A DNA stretch of 64,000 nt, taken from contig CAMYKQ010000011.1 in the NCBI GenBank assembly GCA_947259075.1, forward strand, positions 62,001-126,000, in the 5' to 3' direction. The notes beneath the pieces are model-generated. The model was not told where the DNA came from. It ran no database searches and saw only the letters and a program-made list of their open reading frames with translations. Origin of the DNA: an uncultured Gammaproteobacteria bacterium. GTDB taxonomy: Bacteria > Pseudomonadota > Gammaproteobacteria > DRLM01. The position numbers and the translations under genes are program-made. This document shows positions 50,305-59,503 of the stretch, in pieces; position 1 is the stretch's first letter, and each line of letters starts with the position of its first letter.

Positions 50305-50655
50305 CTAAGCCCCGCCCTCCTCCGCTGGCGGCAGATCGCCCCCGCCCTTTTTCATCTGCTTGCCTTCGGCGGCGCGCTGCTTGCGCACCTCCTTCGGGTC
50401 GGCGATCAACGCGCGGTAAATTTCCACCCGGTCGCCCGCGCGCAGCGGCGCATTGAGTTTAGCCAGTTTGCCGAATACGCCGACCTTGTTGTGCTTGATG
50501 TCGATTTCGGGAAATTGATGCAGCACCCCTGACAAGCCGATCGCCTCTTCCACCGTCGCGCCCGGCGCCACCTTCACGGGGATGAGCACTTGCACATCGG
50601 GGCGGGCATAGGCCACCTCCACCACGATCAGTTCAGCGGCTTCCGTAGACATCAA
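50305..50655 (-). CDS. rnfH: RnfH family (UPF0125) protein
   Basis: VEVAYARPDVQVLIPVKVAPGATVEEAIGLSGVLHQFPEIDIKHNKVGVFGKLAKLNAPLRAGDRVEIYRALIADPKEVRKQRA. Confidence 0.94.
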   Translation of the reverse strand: MMSTEAAELIVVEVAYARPDVQVLIPVKVAPGATVEEAIGLSGVLHQFPEIDIKHNKVGVFGKLAKLNAPLRAGDRVEIYRALIADPKEVRKQRAAEGKQMKKGGGDLPPAEEGGA

Positions 50656-51070
50656 TCGCCCTCTTGCAAAAAGAATCCACCAAGGTATTCGTGATCTGAT
50701 TAAAGATCGGGCCCATGGCCATCCCCACTAGTTTATTGGCGAACTCGAAGTCCATATCCAGCGACACCTTGCAGGCGTGCTCGCCCAAGGTTTCAAAACG
50801 CCAAAAGCCATCCAGATGGCGGAACGGCCCTTCCACCAAGCGCATCTCGATCATTTTATTTTTCTGCAAGCGATTACAGGTGGTGAAGGATTTTTCAAAA
50901 CCGCCGCGCGCCAAATCCAGCGAGGCGCGCACCTCGTCTTCGTCGCGGCTCAACACCCGTGAGGATTTGCACCAAGGCAAAAATTCCGGGTAGGTCTCCA
51001 CCTCGTTGACCAAGGCGTACATCTCCGCCGGGCTGTAGGGCACCAAGGCGCTGCGATTTATCGTCGGCAT
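50633..51070 (-). CDS. ratA: RatA family ribosome association toxin / coenzyme Q-binding START-like protein
   Basis: MPTINRSALVPYSPAEMYALVNEVETYPEFLPWCKSSRVLSR; neighbours rnfH and smpB. Confidence 0.94.
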   Translation of the reverse strand: MPTINRSALVPYSPAEMYALVNEVETYPEFLPWCKSSRVLSRDEDEVRASLDLARGGFEKSFTTCNRLQKNKMIEMRLVEGPFRHLDGFWRFETLGEHACKVSLDMDFEFANKLVGMAMGPIFNQITNTLVDSFCKRAIDVYGSR

Positions 51071-51076
51071 GAAAAC

Positions 51077-52447
51077 TTACCCCGCGTGAAGCACGCCAAT
51101 GGCGTTGAGAAACACAATAATCACCCCCAGCGGCGTGACGTAGCGCACCAAGACGCGCCATAGACGATAGCCGAGCTTATTGACGATCGCCAGTTCGTCG
51201 CGCACGTCCGCGTCTTTCATCACCCAGGCGGCGAAGATCGCGATGAACAGGCCGCCGAGGGGCAGCATGATATTGGAGGTCAGATAATCCATCAAATCGA
51301 AAAAGGTTTTGCCAAAGAGGGTGTAGTCCGACCACACATTGAAGGACAACACCGAACCGATACCCAGCGCCCAGATGGCGATGCCGCTCCAGACGCAGGC
51401 GGTCAAACGGCGCATGCCGTGATTCTCCACCATCCACGTCACCGCGGGTTCAACCAAGGAAATCGAGGACGTCCACGCAGCGAACACCACTAAAATAAAA
51501 AACAGCGTGCCAAAGAAGCTGCCGCCCGGCATCTGCCCAAACGCCAGCGGCAAGGTCACGAAGATCAAACCCGGCCCCGCCGAGGGCTCAAGATTATTGG
51601 CGAAGACGATGGGGAAGATCGCCAGCCCCGCCATCAAGGCCACCAGCGTATCCGCGCCGGCGATCATAAAGGTCGTTTTAGCGATGGAGGCGCGCTCGGG
51701 CATGTAGGAGCCGTAAATCATGATCGCGCCCATGCCCAGACTCAGGGTGAAAAAGGCATGGCCCATGGCGATGAGCACGCCGTCGCGTGACAGCTTGCCG
51801 AAATCGGGGCTGAATAAAAACGCCACGCCTTTACCGAAAGCGGCGGTGTTCATCGCATACCCAACCATGACGATCAACAAGATGAACAGAACAGGCATTA
51901 AAAAACGCACCGCCTTTTCCAGACCGCTGCGCACCCCGCGCGCCACTACCACCATGGTCATCACCATAAAAATGGTGTGCCACGCCAGCAGCCGTTCCGG
52001 CGAGGCGAGCAGCTCACTGAAAATACCGGCCACTTGATCGGCGTCGGCCCCGTGGAACATGCCGATGCCGGAACGGAACACGTAGGCCAGCGCCCAGCCG
52101 GCGATGACGCTGTAATAAGAAAGAATCATGAAACCCGCGACCACCCCCGACCAGCCGAGCAGACTCCAACGGCGGCTTTTGCCCGCCTCCTCGCTGAGAC
52201 TGGTCATGGTGTTGATGGGGCTCTGGCGGCCGCGGCGGCCAATCAGCACCTCGGCCATCATGATGGGGATGCCGATCACCGCGATGCAGACGAGATACAC
52301 CAGCACGAAGGCCCCGCCGCCATTCTCACCGGTGATATAGGGGAATTTCCAGATATTGCCCAGCCCCACCGCGGAGCCCGCCGCCGCCAGCACGAAGGCC
52401 CAACGTGACGACCACTCACCGTGGATGCTGGTGCGGGGACGCGTCAT
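51077..52447 (-). CDS. Neurotransmitter:sodium symporter (NSS/SLC6) family transporter
   Basis: EWSSRWAFVLAAAGSAVGLGNIWKFPYITGENGGGAFVLVYLVCI. Confidence 0.95.
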   Translation of the reverse strand: MTRPRTSIHGEWSSRWAFVLAAAGSAVGLGNIWKFPYITGENGGGAFVLVYLVCIAVIGIPIMMAEVLIGRRGRQSPINTMTSLSEEAGKSRRWSLLGWSGVVAGFMILSYYSVIAGWALAYVFRSGIGMFHGADADQVAGIFSELLASPERLLAWHTIFMVMTMVVVARGVRSGLEKAVRFLMPVLFILLIVMVGYAMNTAAFGKGVAFLFSPDFGKLSRDGVLIAMGHAFFTLSLGMGAIMIYGSYMPERASIAKTTFMIAGADTLVALMAGLAIFPIVFANNLEPSAGPGLIFVTLPLAFGQMPGGSFFGTLFFILVVFAAWTSSISLVEPAVTWMVENHGMRRLTACVWSGIAIWALGIGSVLSFNVWSDYTLFGKTFFDLMDYLTSNIMLPLGGLFIAIFAAWVMKDADVRDELAIVNKLGYRLWRVLVRYVTPLGVIIVFLNAIGVLHAG

Positions 52448-52677
52448 GTGGGCTCCTTAATCGTAAGAAATAGGGTGTCGCGTAACGGCAACCATCCGCC
52501 GCCAGCGCCGCCGGGCGGCTGGAAAGACACAAGCGTTTAAGCAACCCGACCCGCCGCCGCGTTATTGTCGATGAAATCGCTAACATCCTCAACCTATTGA
52601 AGCCGGAACGGGAATCAAGCATTGGGGATACGCGTGGCGCTTCTCATCAAGCGCCCTTCACGTATAATGCGCCTCCT

Positions 52678-53157
52678 ATGTCCAAGGCATCCCCAAAAAA
52701 ATCCGACGGTGGCAGCACCATCGCCCTCAACAAAAAGGCCCGCCACGACTTCTTCATCGAAGAGCGCTTCGAGGCCGGGCTGGTGTTGGAAGGCTGGGAA
52801 GTCAAAAGTCTGCGCGCGGGGCGGGCCAATCTCACCGAGAGTTACGTCATCGTTAAAAACGGCGAGGCTTGGCTGCTGGGCGCCACCATCACCCCCCTGT
52901 CCACCGCCTCCACCCATATCCACCCCGACCCCACCCGCACCCGCAAACTGCTGCTGCACCGCGAAGAGCTGGACAAGCTCATCGGCGCCGTGGAACGCAA
53001 GGGCTACACCCTCATCGCCCTCGCGATGTTCTGGAAAAAGGGCCGCGCCAAACTCGATGTCGGCCTCGCCCGCGGCAAAAAGCAACACGACAAACGCGCC
53101 GTCGATAAAGAACGGGAATGGCAGCGCGAAAAAGACCGCCTGCTTAAAAAACGCTAA
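52678..53157 (+). CDS. smpB: SsrA-binding protein SmpB
   Basis: [46 protein letters not shown] at 52678. Confidence 0.97.
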   Translation: MSKASPKKSDGGSTIALNKKARHDFFIEERFEAGLVLEGWEVKSLRAGRANLTESYVIVKNGEAWLLGATITPLSTASTHIHPDPTRTRKLLLHREELDKLIGAVERKGYTLIALAMFWKKGRAKLDVGLARGKKQHDKRAVDKEREWQREKDRLLKKR

Positions 53158-53425
53158 GTCCGGCACAAGCCTCCCTTAGCCGGACCCGCACCCCGGGCCC
53201 GGAAAAAACATTGATTCAATATAGATTTAACATTTGTTCACGATCCTCAAAGACGCGCCTCATTAAATAAGCCTATATACTTGCGCCAGCTTCACCGCGG
53301 TCTTTCAAATGGCCCCGCGCGCTCACGCGTTACATAGCCTACACTTAGCTATGCGCGCGAGGCGCAAGTGGATTCATGTGGAAGTAGCAATCTCGTCATC
53401 ACACTCAAGCTAAAAGGAGTTGGAA

Positions 53426-54925
53426 ATGAAAGCAGTTAATAAGCTCTTTGCCACCGCGGCATTGGCCGCATTACTGTCAGCCTGCGCCAGCACCACGCAA
53501 CTGACCCAGCAGCAGATTCAACAACAGTATCCGCCCATCACTCAATTAGAGCAGGCGGTGCAAGCGGCCCAAGTCAACAACGTCAGCGTGCTCGCCCCGC
53601 AAGGCTACAAGAGCGCCGAGCGCCAACTCGCCGACGCCTACAAAGCGGCGCAAAAAGGCCAAACCGCCGCGGCGAACAACGCCGCCAAACAAGGTTTGGA
53701 TAGCATGGCGCAGGCTCAGCGTGACGCCACCAATAGCGCCGACATCCTCAGTGAAGTGATGGACGCCCGCGGCAAGGCATTAAGGGCCGGAGCGCAAGAT
53801 TTGTATCCCAAAAACCTCAGCGAGCTAGAAGAGGATTTACGTGATACCGCTGCCATGGTGGAAAAGGGTGAGATAGAACAGGCCAAGCAAGAACGGCCGG
53901 AATTGCGTCAAGCCTATGCCGATCTTGAACTGAAATCCGTCAAGGAAGGCACGGTGCAGCGCGCCAAGGCGGCCATCAGCCGCGCCAAGGATAACGACGC
54001 GCATAAATTAGCGCCGAAAACCTTCAAGAGCGCGCAAGAGTCACTCGCCGCCTCCATCTCAATTCTGGAAGCCGACCGCACCGCGCGCGACCGCGCCGAG
54101 GCCGCCGCGCGGCAAGCCTTAATCAATGCCGAGCGCAGCGAAACCGTCAGCGAAATGGTGCGCGACTTCGACCGCCGCGACTCCACCCCCGAAGACGTCG
54201 TGCTCTGGCACCAAGCTGAGCTGGCCAAAATCGCCGCCCCGCTCAACAAGACACTGACCTTCAATGAGCCCAATAAACAAACCGTGGCCGCCCTGCAGCA
54301 AGATATCTCCACGCTCGTGGAAGACCGTCAGCGTCTCGCCGCCGCCAGCGGCACCTTGATGAGCGCCGACGCCACCATCGCGCAATTGAAGGAGCAGCAC
54401 GCTCAGGAAATCAAACAGCTCAAACAGAAGCAAGAGCAGCAAATTGCTCAACTCAAGAGTGAGTTCGCCGGTGAAAAGACCGAGCTGACTCAGGCCCAGA
54501 AAGAACGGGAAGAGCGCTTCAAGCGCATCCAGCAGATGTTCAGCAAGGATGAAGCCACCGTCTACCGTCAGGGCGACAATGTGCTGATCTCCGTGCAAGG
54601 CTTCAAATTCCCCCCGGGCTCCAGCGAAATTCAACCGCAGAACTTCGGCATCATGAATAAAATCGTGCAAGGCATCACCGCCTTCAATGCCACCAAGGTG
54701 CAAGTGGCGGGTCACACCGACGCCACCGGCAGTAATGAAATCAACCTGAACCTGTCTGAGCAACGCGCGCAGAACGTCGCCCGCTTCCTCACCGACGTCG
54801 GCCATATCCCCTCGGAAAAGATCGTCGCCGAAGGCTATGGCTCGCAAAAACCCGTGGCCACTAACGCCACCCCCCAAGGCCGCGCCGAAAACCGCCGCAT
54901 CGAGGTGTTGATCGTCAACGAGTAA
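53426..54925 (+). CDS. DUF4398 / OmpA-family outer membrane lipoprotein
   Basis: Lipobox LLSACAS; DUF4398-like repeats; coiled coil; OmpA C-terminus GHTDATGSNEINLNLSEQRAQNVARFLTDVGHIPSEKIVAEGYGSQKPVATNATPQGRAENRRIEVLI. Confidence 0.9.
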   Translation: MKAVNKLFATAALAALLSACASTTQLTQQQIQQQYPPITQLEQAVQAAQVNNVSVLAPQGYKSAERQLADAYKAAQKGQTAAANNAAKQGLDSMAQAQRDATNSADILSEVMDARGKALRAGAQDLYPKNLSELEEDLRDTAAMVEKGEIEQAKQERPELRQAYADLELKSVKEGTVQRAKAAISRAKDNDAHKLAPKTFKSAQESLAASISILEADRTARDRAEAAARQALINAERSETVSEMVRDFDRRDSTPEDVVLWHQAELAKIAAPLNKTLTFNEPNKQTVAALQQDISTLVEDRQRLAAASGTLMSADATIAQLKEQHAQEIKQLKQKQEQQIAQLKSEFAGEKTELTQAQKEREERFKRIQQMFSKDEATVYRQGDNVLISVQGFKFPPGSSEIQPQNFGIMNKIVQGITAFNATKVQVAGHTDATGSNEINLNLSEQRAQNVARFLTDVGHIPSEKIVAEGYGSQKPVATNATPQGRAENRRIEVLIVNE

Positions 54926-54942
54926 CTTTGCCATAGCTTCTC

Positions 54943-54980
54943 AACGGGCGGCGGCCGCACTGGCCCCGCCCGTTTTTCTT
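54943..54980 (+). terminator. Rho-independent terminator
   Basis: AACGGGCGG-N14-CCGCCCGTTTTTCTTTTC. Confidence 0.8.
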
Positions 54981-55079
54981 TTCTCCCCTCCAGCAAACGC
55001 GCCGCCGCCGCGCCAAAAAACACTGAAATTTTTGCCGGGAACTCCACCCTCCCGTATACTGTCTCACTCACCAACTCAA

Positions 55080-55440
55080 GGGGGCGACAAGGTTTCGACG
55101 TGGGTTGCAAAACCTGAGGTGCATGCCGAGGCGCAGATTACCTCGTAAATCCAGCTGCAAACTTATAGTTGCCAACGACGACAACTACGCACTCGCTGCT
55201 TAAAACCCAGTAGGGTGCCCTCTCACTGAAGCCGTGCCTGTGCGTTCAGGTTCGAGGGGTCATATCTCATAGGATCGTGATGAAGCTCGTCCGGGGCCGA
55301 CTCACTAAACTCTTACCGGACTCGCTGTTGGATCGGCCTGCCAGTAGGAAGGCCAGCAGTAAAATTAAAAACTGGCTAAGCATGTAGGACCGAAGGCGGA
55401 GGACTTGCGGACGCGGGTTCGATTCCCGCCGCCTCCACCA
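55080..55440 (+). ncRNA. ssrA: Transfer-messenger RNA (tmRNA)
   Basis: GGGGGCGACAAGGTTTCGACG 5' end, GTTCGATTCCCGCCGCCTCCACCA 3' end, internal tag GCC AAC GAC GAC AAC TAC GCA CTC GCT GCT TAA (ANDDNYALAA). Confidence 0.98.
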
Positions 55441-55474
55441 TTTCAACTTCCAAACAACACCAGCAACATCCAAG

Positions 55475-55505
55475 AGCCCGCGTCACTGTGGGCTTTTTTC
55501 TTTTT
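55475..55505 (+). terminator. Rho-independent terminator after ssrA
   Basis: agcccgcgtcactgtgggcttttttcttttttt. Confidence 0.75.
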
Positions 55506-55573
55506 TTCCGCCCAACAAGGGGCAACACTGTCCATGGACATCCGGAGCAACGTTGGGGGCAAGTGAGTTGCCC

Positions 55574-57280
55574 CTACCAAGAGGCCAGTTTGCCCGCCAC
55601 CTTGCCGACGGCTTTGTTCACTTTACCCGCATCGACCTGGGTCTTCACCCATTCGGGATCGACGCCCAAGGCGCCGAGAACGAGCTCGGCATCGAAGACC
55701 TCGGAGGGTTTTCCTGAAATTAATGATCTCACCAGACCCTGAGCCATACGCGTACGCTTCGAGGCAATATAATCCCCCACCTTGCCGATGAGTTTTTTTC
55801 GAAAGCCTTTTTGCCCGGCTAGCGCCGGGTCGAGGCCGACGCCTAAGACCAGTTGCCGCGCCTGGTCCGCATCTTCTTCCCCGCCTTGAATCTGGGCAAT
55901 CAGCTCATCGGCGAAAGCGCTTCGCTCCGCCTTGCGCTTGCGCCAATTGCGAATGATCTTGAAACCGAGGAAGCCTAAACCGATCAATGCGGCGGCGATA
56001 CCGGCGACGATGGCCGCCACGCCGAAGCTGGCCACCGAGACCGCCACCAAACCGAGCGCGCCCGCGGTTATCGCGATCAAGCCACCGACGGCGGCGGCGG
56101 TATTGCGCTGGACCTTCTTCCCTTTTTGTTCGATGGCGTAGTCGGCGATGTCTTCCAGCTCAGCGTTGCTCAGCTTCGACTTCGCATCAATGAGGGCCTT
56201 TTTCTTGCGTTTGGCCAGAATGGCGTTTTTTACGCCGAGGAAAGTGCCGATCAAGCCGAAGAAAATACCGAGCACGCCGCCGATGACGCCCAGCACGGTG
56301 GCGGCCGAGGTCGAAAGACTGAACACATTGCCCGCGGCCAATGCGCCGACGATGCCGAAACCGACCCCGGTGGTCGCGTTATTGAGCGCATCGCTCGCGG
56401 TCACCACCAGCCCGGCCTTTTCCTTGGCCGATGAAGAAACGGCATCCTCGCCGTTGAGTTCCGCGACGACGCGATCACCCTCGGCGGCGGCCGCGTCGCT
56501 CGCATCGGCCACCTTGAGCAGGCCGCGCATCATGGGGATTTCGTTTTCGGCCATGGCGATCTTGGCCATCTTGACCGCCTCGTCCTTGATCTTCACCAGC
56601 ATCCCCGCGGCCTTGGCTTGGGACAGGGCCACGACCTTGACCGCGGCAAGCACTTCTTGCGACCAAGGGCCGAGCAGCTCATGCGGCGTGTCCGGGCGAG
56701 TGGCTTGCGCCATGCCGACCGCCGTGGCACGGGCATCACTCACCGCTTCCGGGAGCCCAGCAACGTGGCCGCGCACCGCCTCCGCGGTTTCCGCAATCCG
56801 CTGTTTGGCGGCGGCAAGTTCCGGGTTGGCCTCGTTCTCGACCGGGCCCGCATATAATTCAAGCATCCTGACCTGCGTGATGCCGGCTTCGACCTGTTGG
56901 CACATTAAGTCATAGGCCGCGCTGGCATGCGCGCCCTGCTTTTTGATGAAGGCCACCAAGGCGTTGTCATCGGGATGACGCTGCACCACCGCCGCGGCAG
57001 CTCTGCCAGCGTGATCGCCCGGCGCTTTCCTTTGCGCCACCGCGGCGCCGCCACCTGGCCGGGCGGGTCCGAAGGCACGGGCGATCCCTGTGCGCTGCGC
57101 GCGCATCAGCGGGCTTTGGTCGATCCCGTTTTGAAGCTCGGCGAGGCGGCGCGAGGAGGCCCAATCGTCTTGCTGGCCGCTCTGCTTTGAAGCAGACCCT
57201 TCTTTCCGCGGCGCCGCTTGCGGCGTGGAATCGCGCGGCTGGCGGGCCTCGGTGTGTCGTGCGGCCGATTTCATCGACAT
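55574..57280 (-). CDS. Candidate eCIS-type cargo/effector: Q/R-motif N-terminus plus glycine-rich hydrophobic (pore-like) body
   Basis: N-terminus DWASSRRLAELQNGIDQSPLMRAQRTGIARAFGPARPGGGAAVAQRKAPGDHAGRAAAAVVQRHPDD; body with long hydrophobic stretches TTGVGFGIVGALAAGNVFSLSTSAATVLGVIGGVLGIFFGLIGTFLGV and TAAAVGGLIAITAGALGLVAVSVASFGVAAIVAGIAAALIGLGFLGF. Confidence 0.6.
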   Translation of the reverse strand: MSMKSAARHTEARQPRDSTPQAAPRKEGSASKQSGQQDDWASSRRLAELQNGIDQSPLMRAQRTGIARAFGPARPGGGAAVAQRKAPGDHAGRAAAAVVQRHPDDNALVAFIKKQGAHASAAYDLMCQQVEAGITQVRMLELYAGPVENEANPELAAAKQRIAETAEAVRGHVAGLPEAVSDARATAVGMAQATRPDTPHELLGPWSQEVLAAVKVVALSQAKAAGMLVKIKDEAVKMAKIAMAENEIPMMRGLLKVADASDAAAAEGDRVVAELNGEDAVSSSAKEKAGLVVTASDALNNATTGVGFGIVGALAAGNVFSLSTSAATVLGVIGGVLGIFFGLIGTFLGVKNAILAKRKKKALIDAKSKLSNAELEDIADYAIEQKGKKVQRNTAAAVGGLIAITAGALGLVAVSVASFGVAAIVAGIAAALIGLGFLGFKIIRNWRKRKAERSAFADELIAQIQGGEEDADQARQLVLGVGLDPALAGQKGFRKKLIGKVGDYIASKRTRMAQGLVRSLISGKPSEVFDAELVLGALGVDPEWVKTQVDAGKVNKAVGKVAGKLASW

Positions 57281-57300
57281 CGTGCTCCCTGAATATGTAA

Positions 57301-57457
57301 AGGAACCTCTGATTTATTAGAGCTTCCGTGCGGCGCAAGGACGCGCCGCCACTTCCCATGGCGGAACGCCATTGAAAATGAAGAAAAGCGAAAATCCCAC
57401 TTTTTTCGCTTTTCGTGCCCTGAAAATGCCAGGATGGCATTATTCAGAGCGTCCTAA
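57301..57457 (+). repeat. MITE-like dispersed repeat, copy 2
   Basis: Same orientation and near-identical to 50128-50281; AGGAACCTCTGATTTATTAG start versus reverse complement of end AGGACGCTCTGAATAATGCC. Confidence 0.85.
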
Positions 57458-57717
57458 AAAGGATAAACGCCCACTTTCACCAAGTCCACGGCTAGTTCAC
57501 GAACCGTGAAGCCGGACCGCCCCGGTTGCTCGCCGCTCCGGCCCACGGCGGACGCTCAGCGGCACGTCCCACGCGGCTTGCGAATCGCTCGGCAAAGTGC
57601 CAGCGGCAACGTTGTGACGGACGTATCCTTGCCAATGGCGCTTTTGCGCTAAACGCGCGGATAAAGAAGTTCACCCCAACATCCGACAACGTTGCGGTAT
57701 CCGTTTATCGAGCCGCG

Positions 57718-59490
57718 ATGTCCGAGACCCTCGCCCAAACCTGGCTTTCCTTGCAATGCCAGATGATTCCCCACCTCCGCCGCGCCTATGCGCAGCTGGA
57801 CATCGCTGGCGATCGTCCTCTCAGCGCCACGGTGCAATGGCCCGCGGACGGCGCTGATGTGACTGACTTGGCCGCCGCCGCGCAGCTGGCCATCACCAAT
57901 CAGGGCGCGGTAATGGGCACGGCGGAATCCGCCGCGGAAAACAGCGCGCCGCGCCGCGCCCACCTCGCCTGCCCCTTGATGATAGGCGGACGCATGAGCG
58001 GGGCGGTGGCGGTGGAGGTCGATACCTTGCCGGAACAGCAAGAACGCATCGTGGTGCAACTGCTGAAATGGGGCGGCAGCTGGCTGGAGTTCGTACTCAG
58101 CCAGGAACAAAATCCCAGCACGGGCGGCGTCGCGATGTTGCTAGATTCCCTCGCCGCCAGTCTCGAACACGAAAAATTTCCGGCGGCGGCGACGGAGCTG
58201 GTGACGTCCCTGGCGCGCGCGCTGGACTGCACGCGCGTCAGCCTCGGCCTTCTCGAAGGTAAACACAATCGCATTCTAGCCTTGTCCGACAGCGTCGGCT
58301 TCAACCGCAAGACCTCGCTGCTGCGCGATATCGAACTGGCCATGGACGAGGCCTGCGAACACGATGCGGCACTGGCCTATCCGCCCGCCGATCCCACAGC
58401 AAGCGGGACGGCCTACCCGGCTCACGTCCGCCTCGCCGGGCATGAACAAGACGAAGCCATCTGCACCCTGCCCCTCATCGAACACCAGCGCCTCATCGGC
58501 GCCCTCTGTTTGGAACGCGGCGGCCAACGCCCTTTTGATGCCGCCCTGCTTGAGCGTTTGAAGGGCATGGCCGCGCTACTCGGACCCATCCTCGAACTCA
58601 AGCGCAAAGACGAGCGCTGGATCGGCGGCAAAATCAAAGCCGCACTGCATGACTATCTCACGCGTTTAACCGGTCCGCGCCACGCGGGCGTTAAAGCCGG
58701 CGCCGCCGCCGCGTTAGCCGCCGCCTTGCTGCTCGGCTTCGGCAGCGGCGACTACCGCGTCAGCGCCGACGCCACCTTAGAGGGCACGGTACAACGCGCC
58801 TTGGTTGCGCCCATCGAGGGCTACATCGGCACGGCTTCAGTGCGCGCGGGCAGTTTGGTGAAGGCGGGCGATGTCATGGCCAGCCTCGACGACAAGGCGC
58901 TGCGTCTCGAACAGCGGCGCTGGGCCAGTCAGCGCGACGAGCGCAGTAATCAATACGGGCGCGCCTTGGGCAAGTTCGACCGCGCCGAGGCCAAGATCCT
59001 CAACACCCAAGTGGCGCAGGCCGACGCCCAGCTCGCCTTGGTCAACGAACAACTCGCGCGCACCCGCATCATCGCCCCCTTCGACGGCATCGTCGTCAGC
59101 GGCGATCTCAGCCAATCATTAGGCGCGCCAGTGGAACGCGGTCAAGTGCTGTTTGAAGTCGCGCCGCTCGACGCCTACCGCATCATGCTGGACGTCGACG
59201 AAGGCGAGTTGCTGCATGTGCGCGTCGGCAGCCGCGGCGAGCTTGCGCTCGCCTCCCTGCCCGAACGCACCTTCCCGCTCATCGTCGATAAAATCACCGG
59301 CGTCGCCGAGTCTCAAGACGGCCGCAATGTCTTCCGCGTCGAGGCCCGCCTCGAAGAACCGTTGAAATATTTGCGGCCGGGCATGAAGGGCGTGGCCAAG
59401 ATCGATGCGGGCGAACGCAAATTGATTTGGATATGGAGCCATACCCTGATCGACCGCATGCGTCTGTGGCTGTGGTCATGGCTGCCGTGA
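57718..59490 (+). CDS. GAF-domain/HlyD-type membrane fusion protein
   Basis: N-terminal soluble GAF-like region (LVTSLARALDCTRVSLGLLEGKHNRILALSDSVGF...EAICTLPLIEHQRLIGALCLERGG), TM helix, HlyD barrel-sandwich/coiled coil (VAPIEGYIGTASVRAGSLVKAGDVMASLDDKALRLE...ARTRIIAPFDGIVVSGDL). ATG at 57718 preferred. Confidence 0.85.
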   Translation: MSETLAQTWLSLQCQMIPHLRRAYAQLDIAGDRPLSATVQWPADGADVTDLAAAAQLAITNQGAVMGTAESAAENSAPRRAHLACPLMIGGRMSGAVAVEVDTLPEQQERIVVQLLKWGGSWLEFVLSQEQNPSTGGVAMLLDSLAASLEHEKFPAAATELVTSLARALDCTRVSLGLLEGKHNRILALSDSVGFNRKTSLLRDIELAMDEACEHDAALAYPPADPTASGTAYPAHVRLAGHEQDEAICTLPLIEHQRLIGALCLERGGQRPFDAALLERLKGMAALLGPILELKRKDERWIGGKIKAALHDYLTRLTGPRHAGVKAGAAAALAAALLLGFGSGDYRVSADATLEGTVQRALVAPIEGYIGTASVRAGSLVKAGDVMASLDDKALRLEQRRWASQRDERSNQYGRALGKFDRAEAKILNTQVAQADAQLALVNEQLARTRIIAPFDGIVVSGDLSQSLGAPVERGQVLFEVAPLDAYRIMLDVDEGELLHVRVGSRGELALASLPERTFPLIVDKITGVAESQDGRNVFRVEARLEEPLKYLRPGMKGVAKIDAGERKLIWIWSHTLIDRMRLWLWSWLP

Positions 59491-59503
59491 GGCGCGCGCC
59501 GCG

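Noticed and set aside
55267-55473. 68-aa minus-strand ORF
   Set aside because: Lies inside and across the tmRNA gene; WWRRRESNPRPQ-type peptide is a common artefact of tRNA-like 3' ends.
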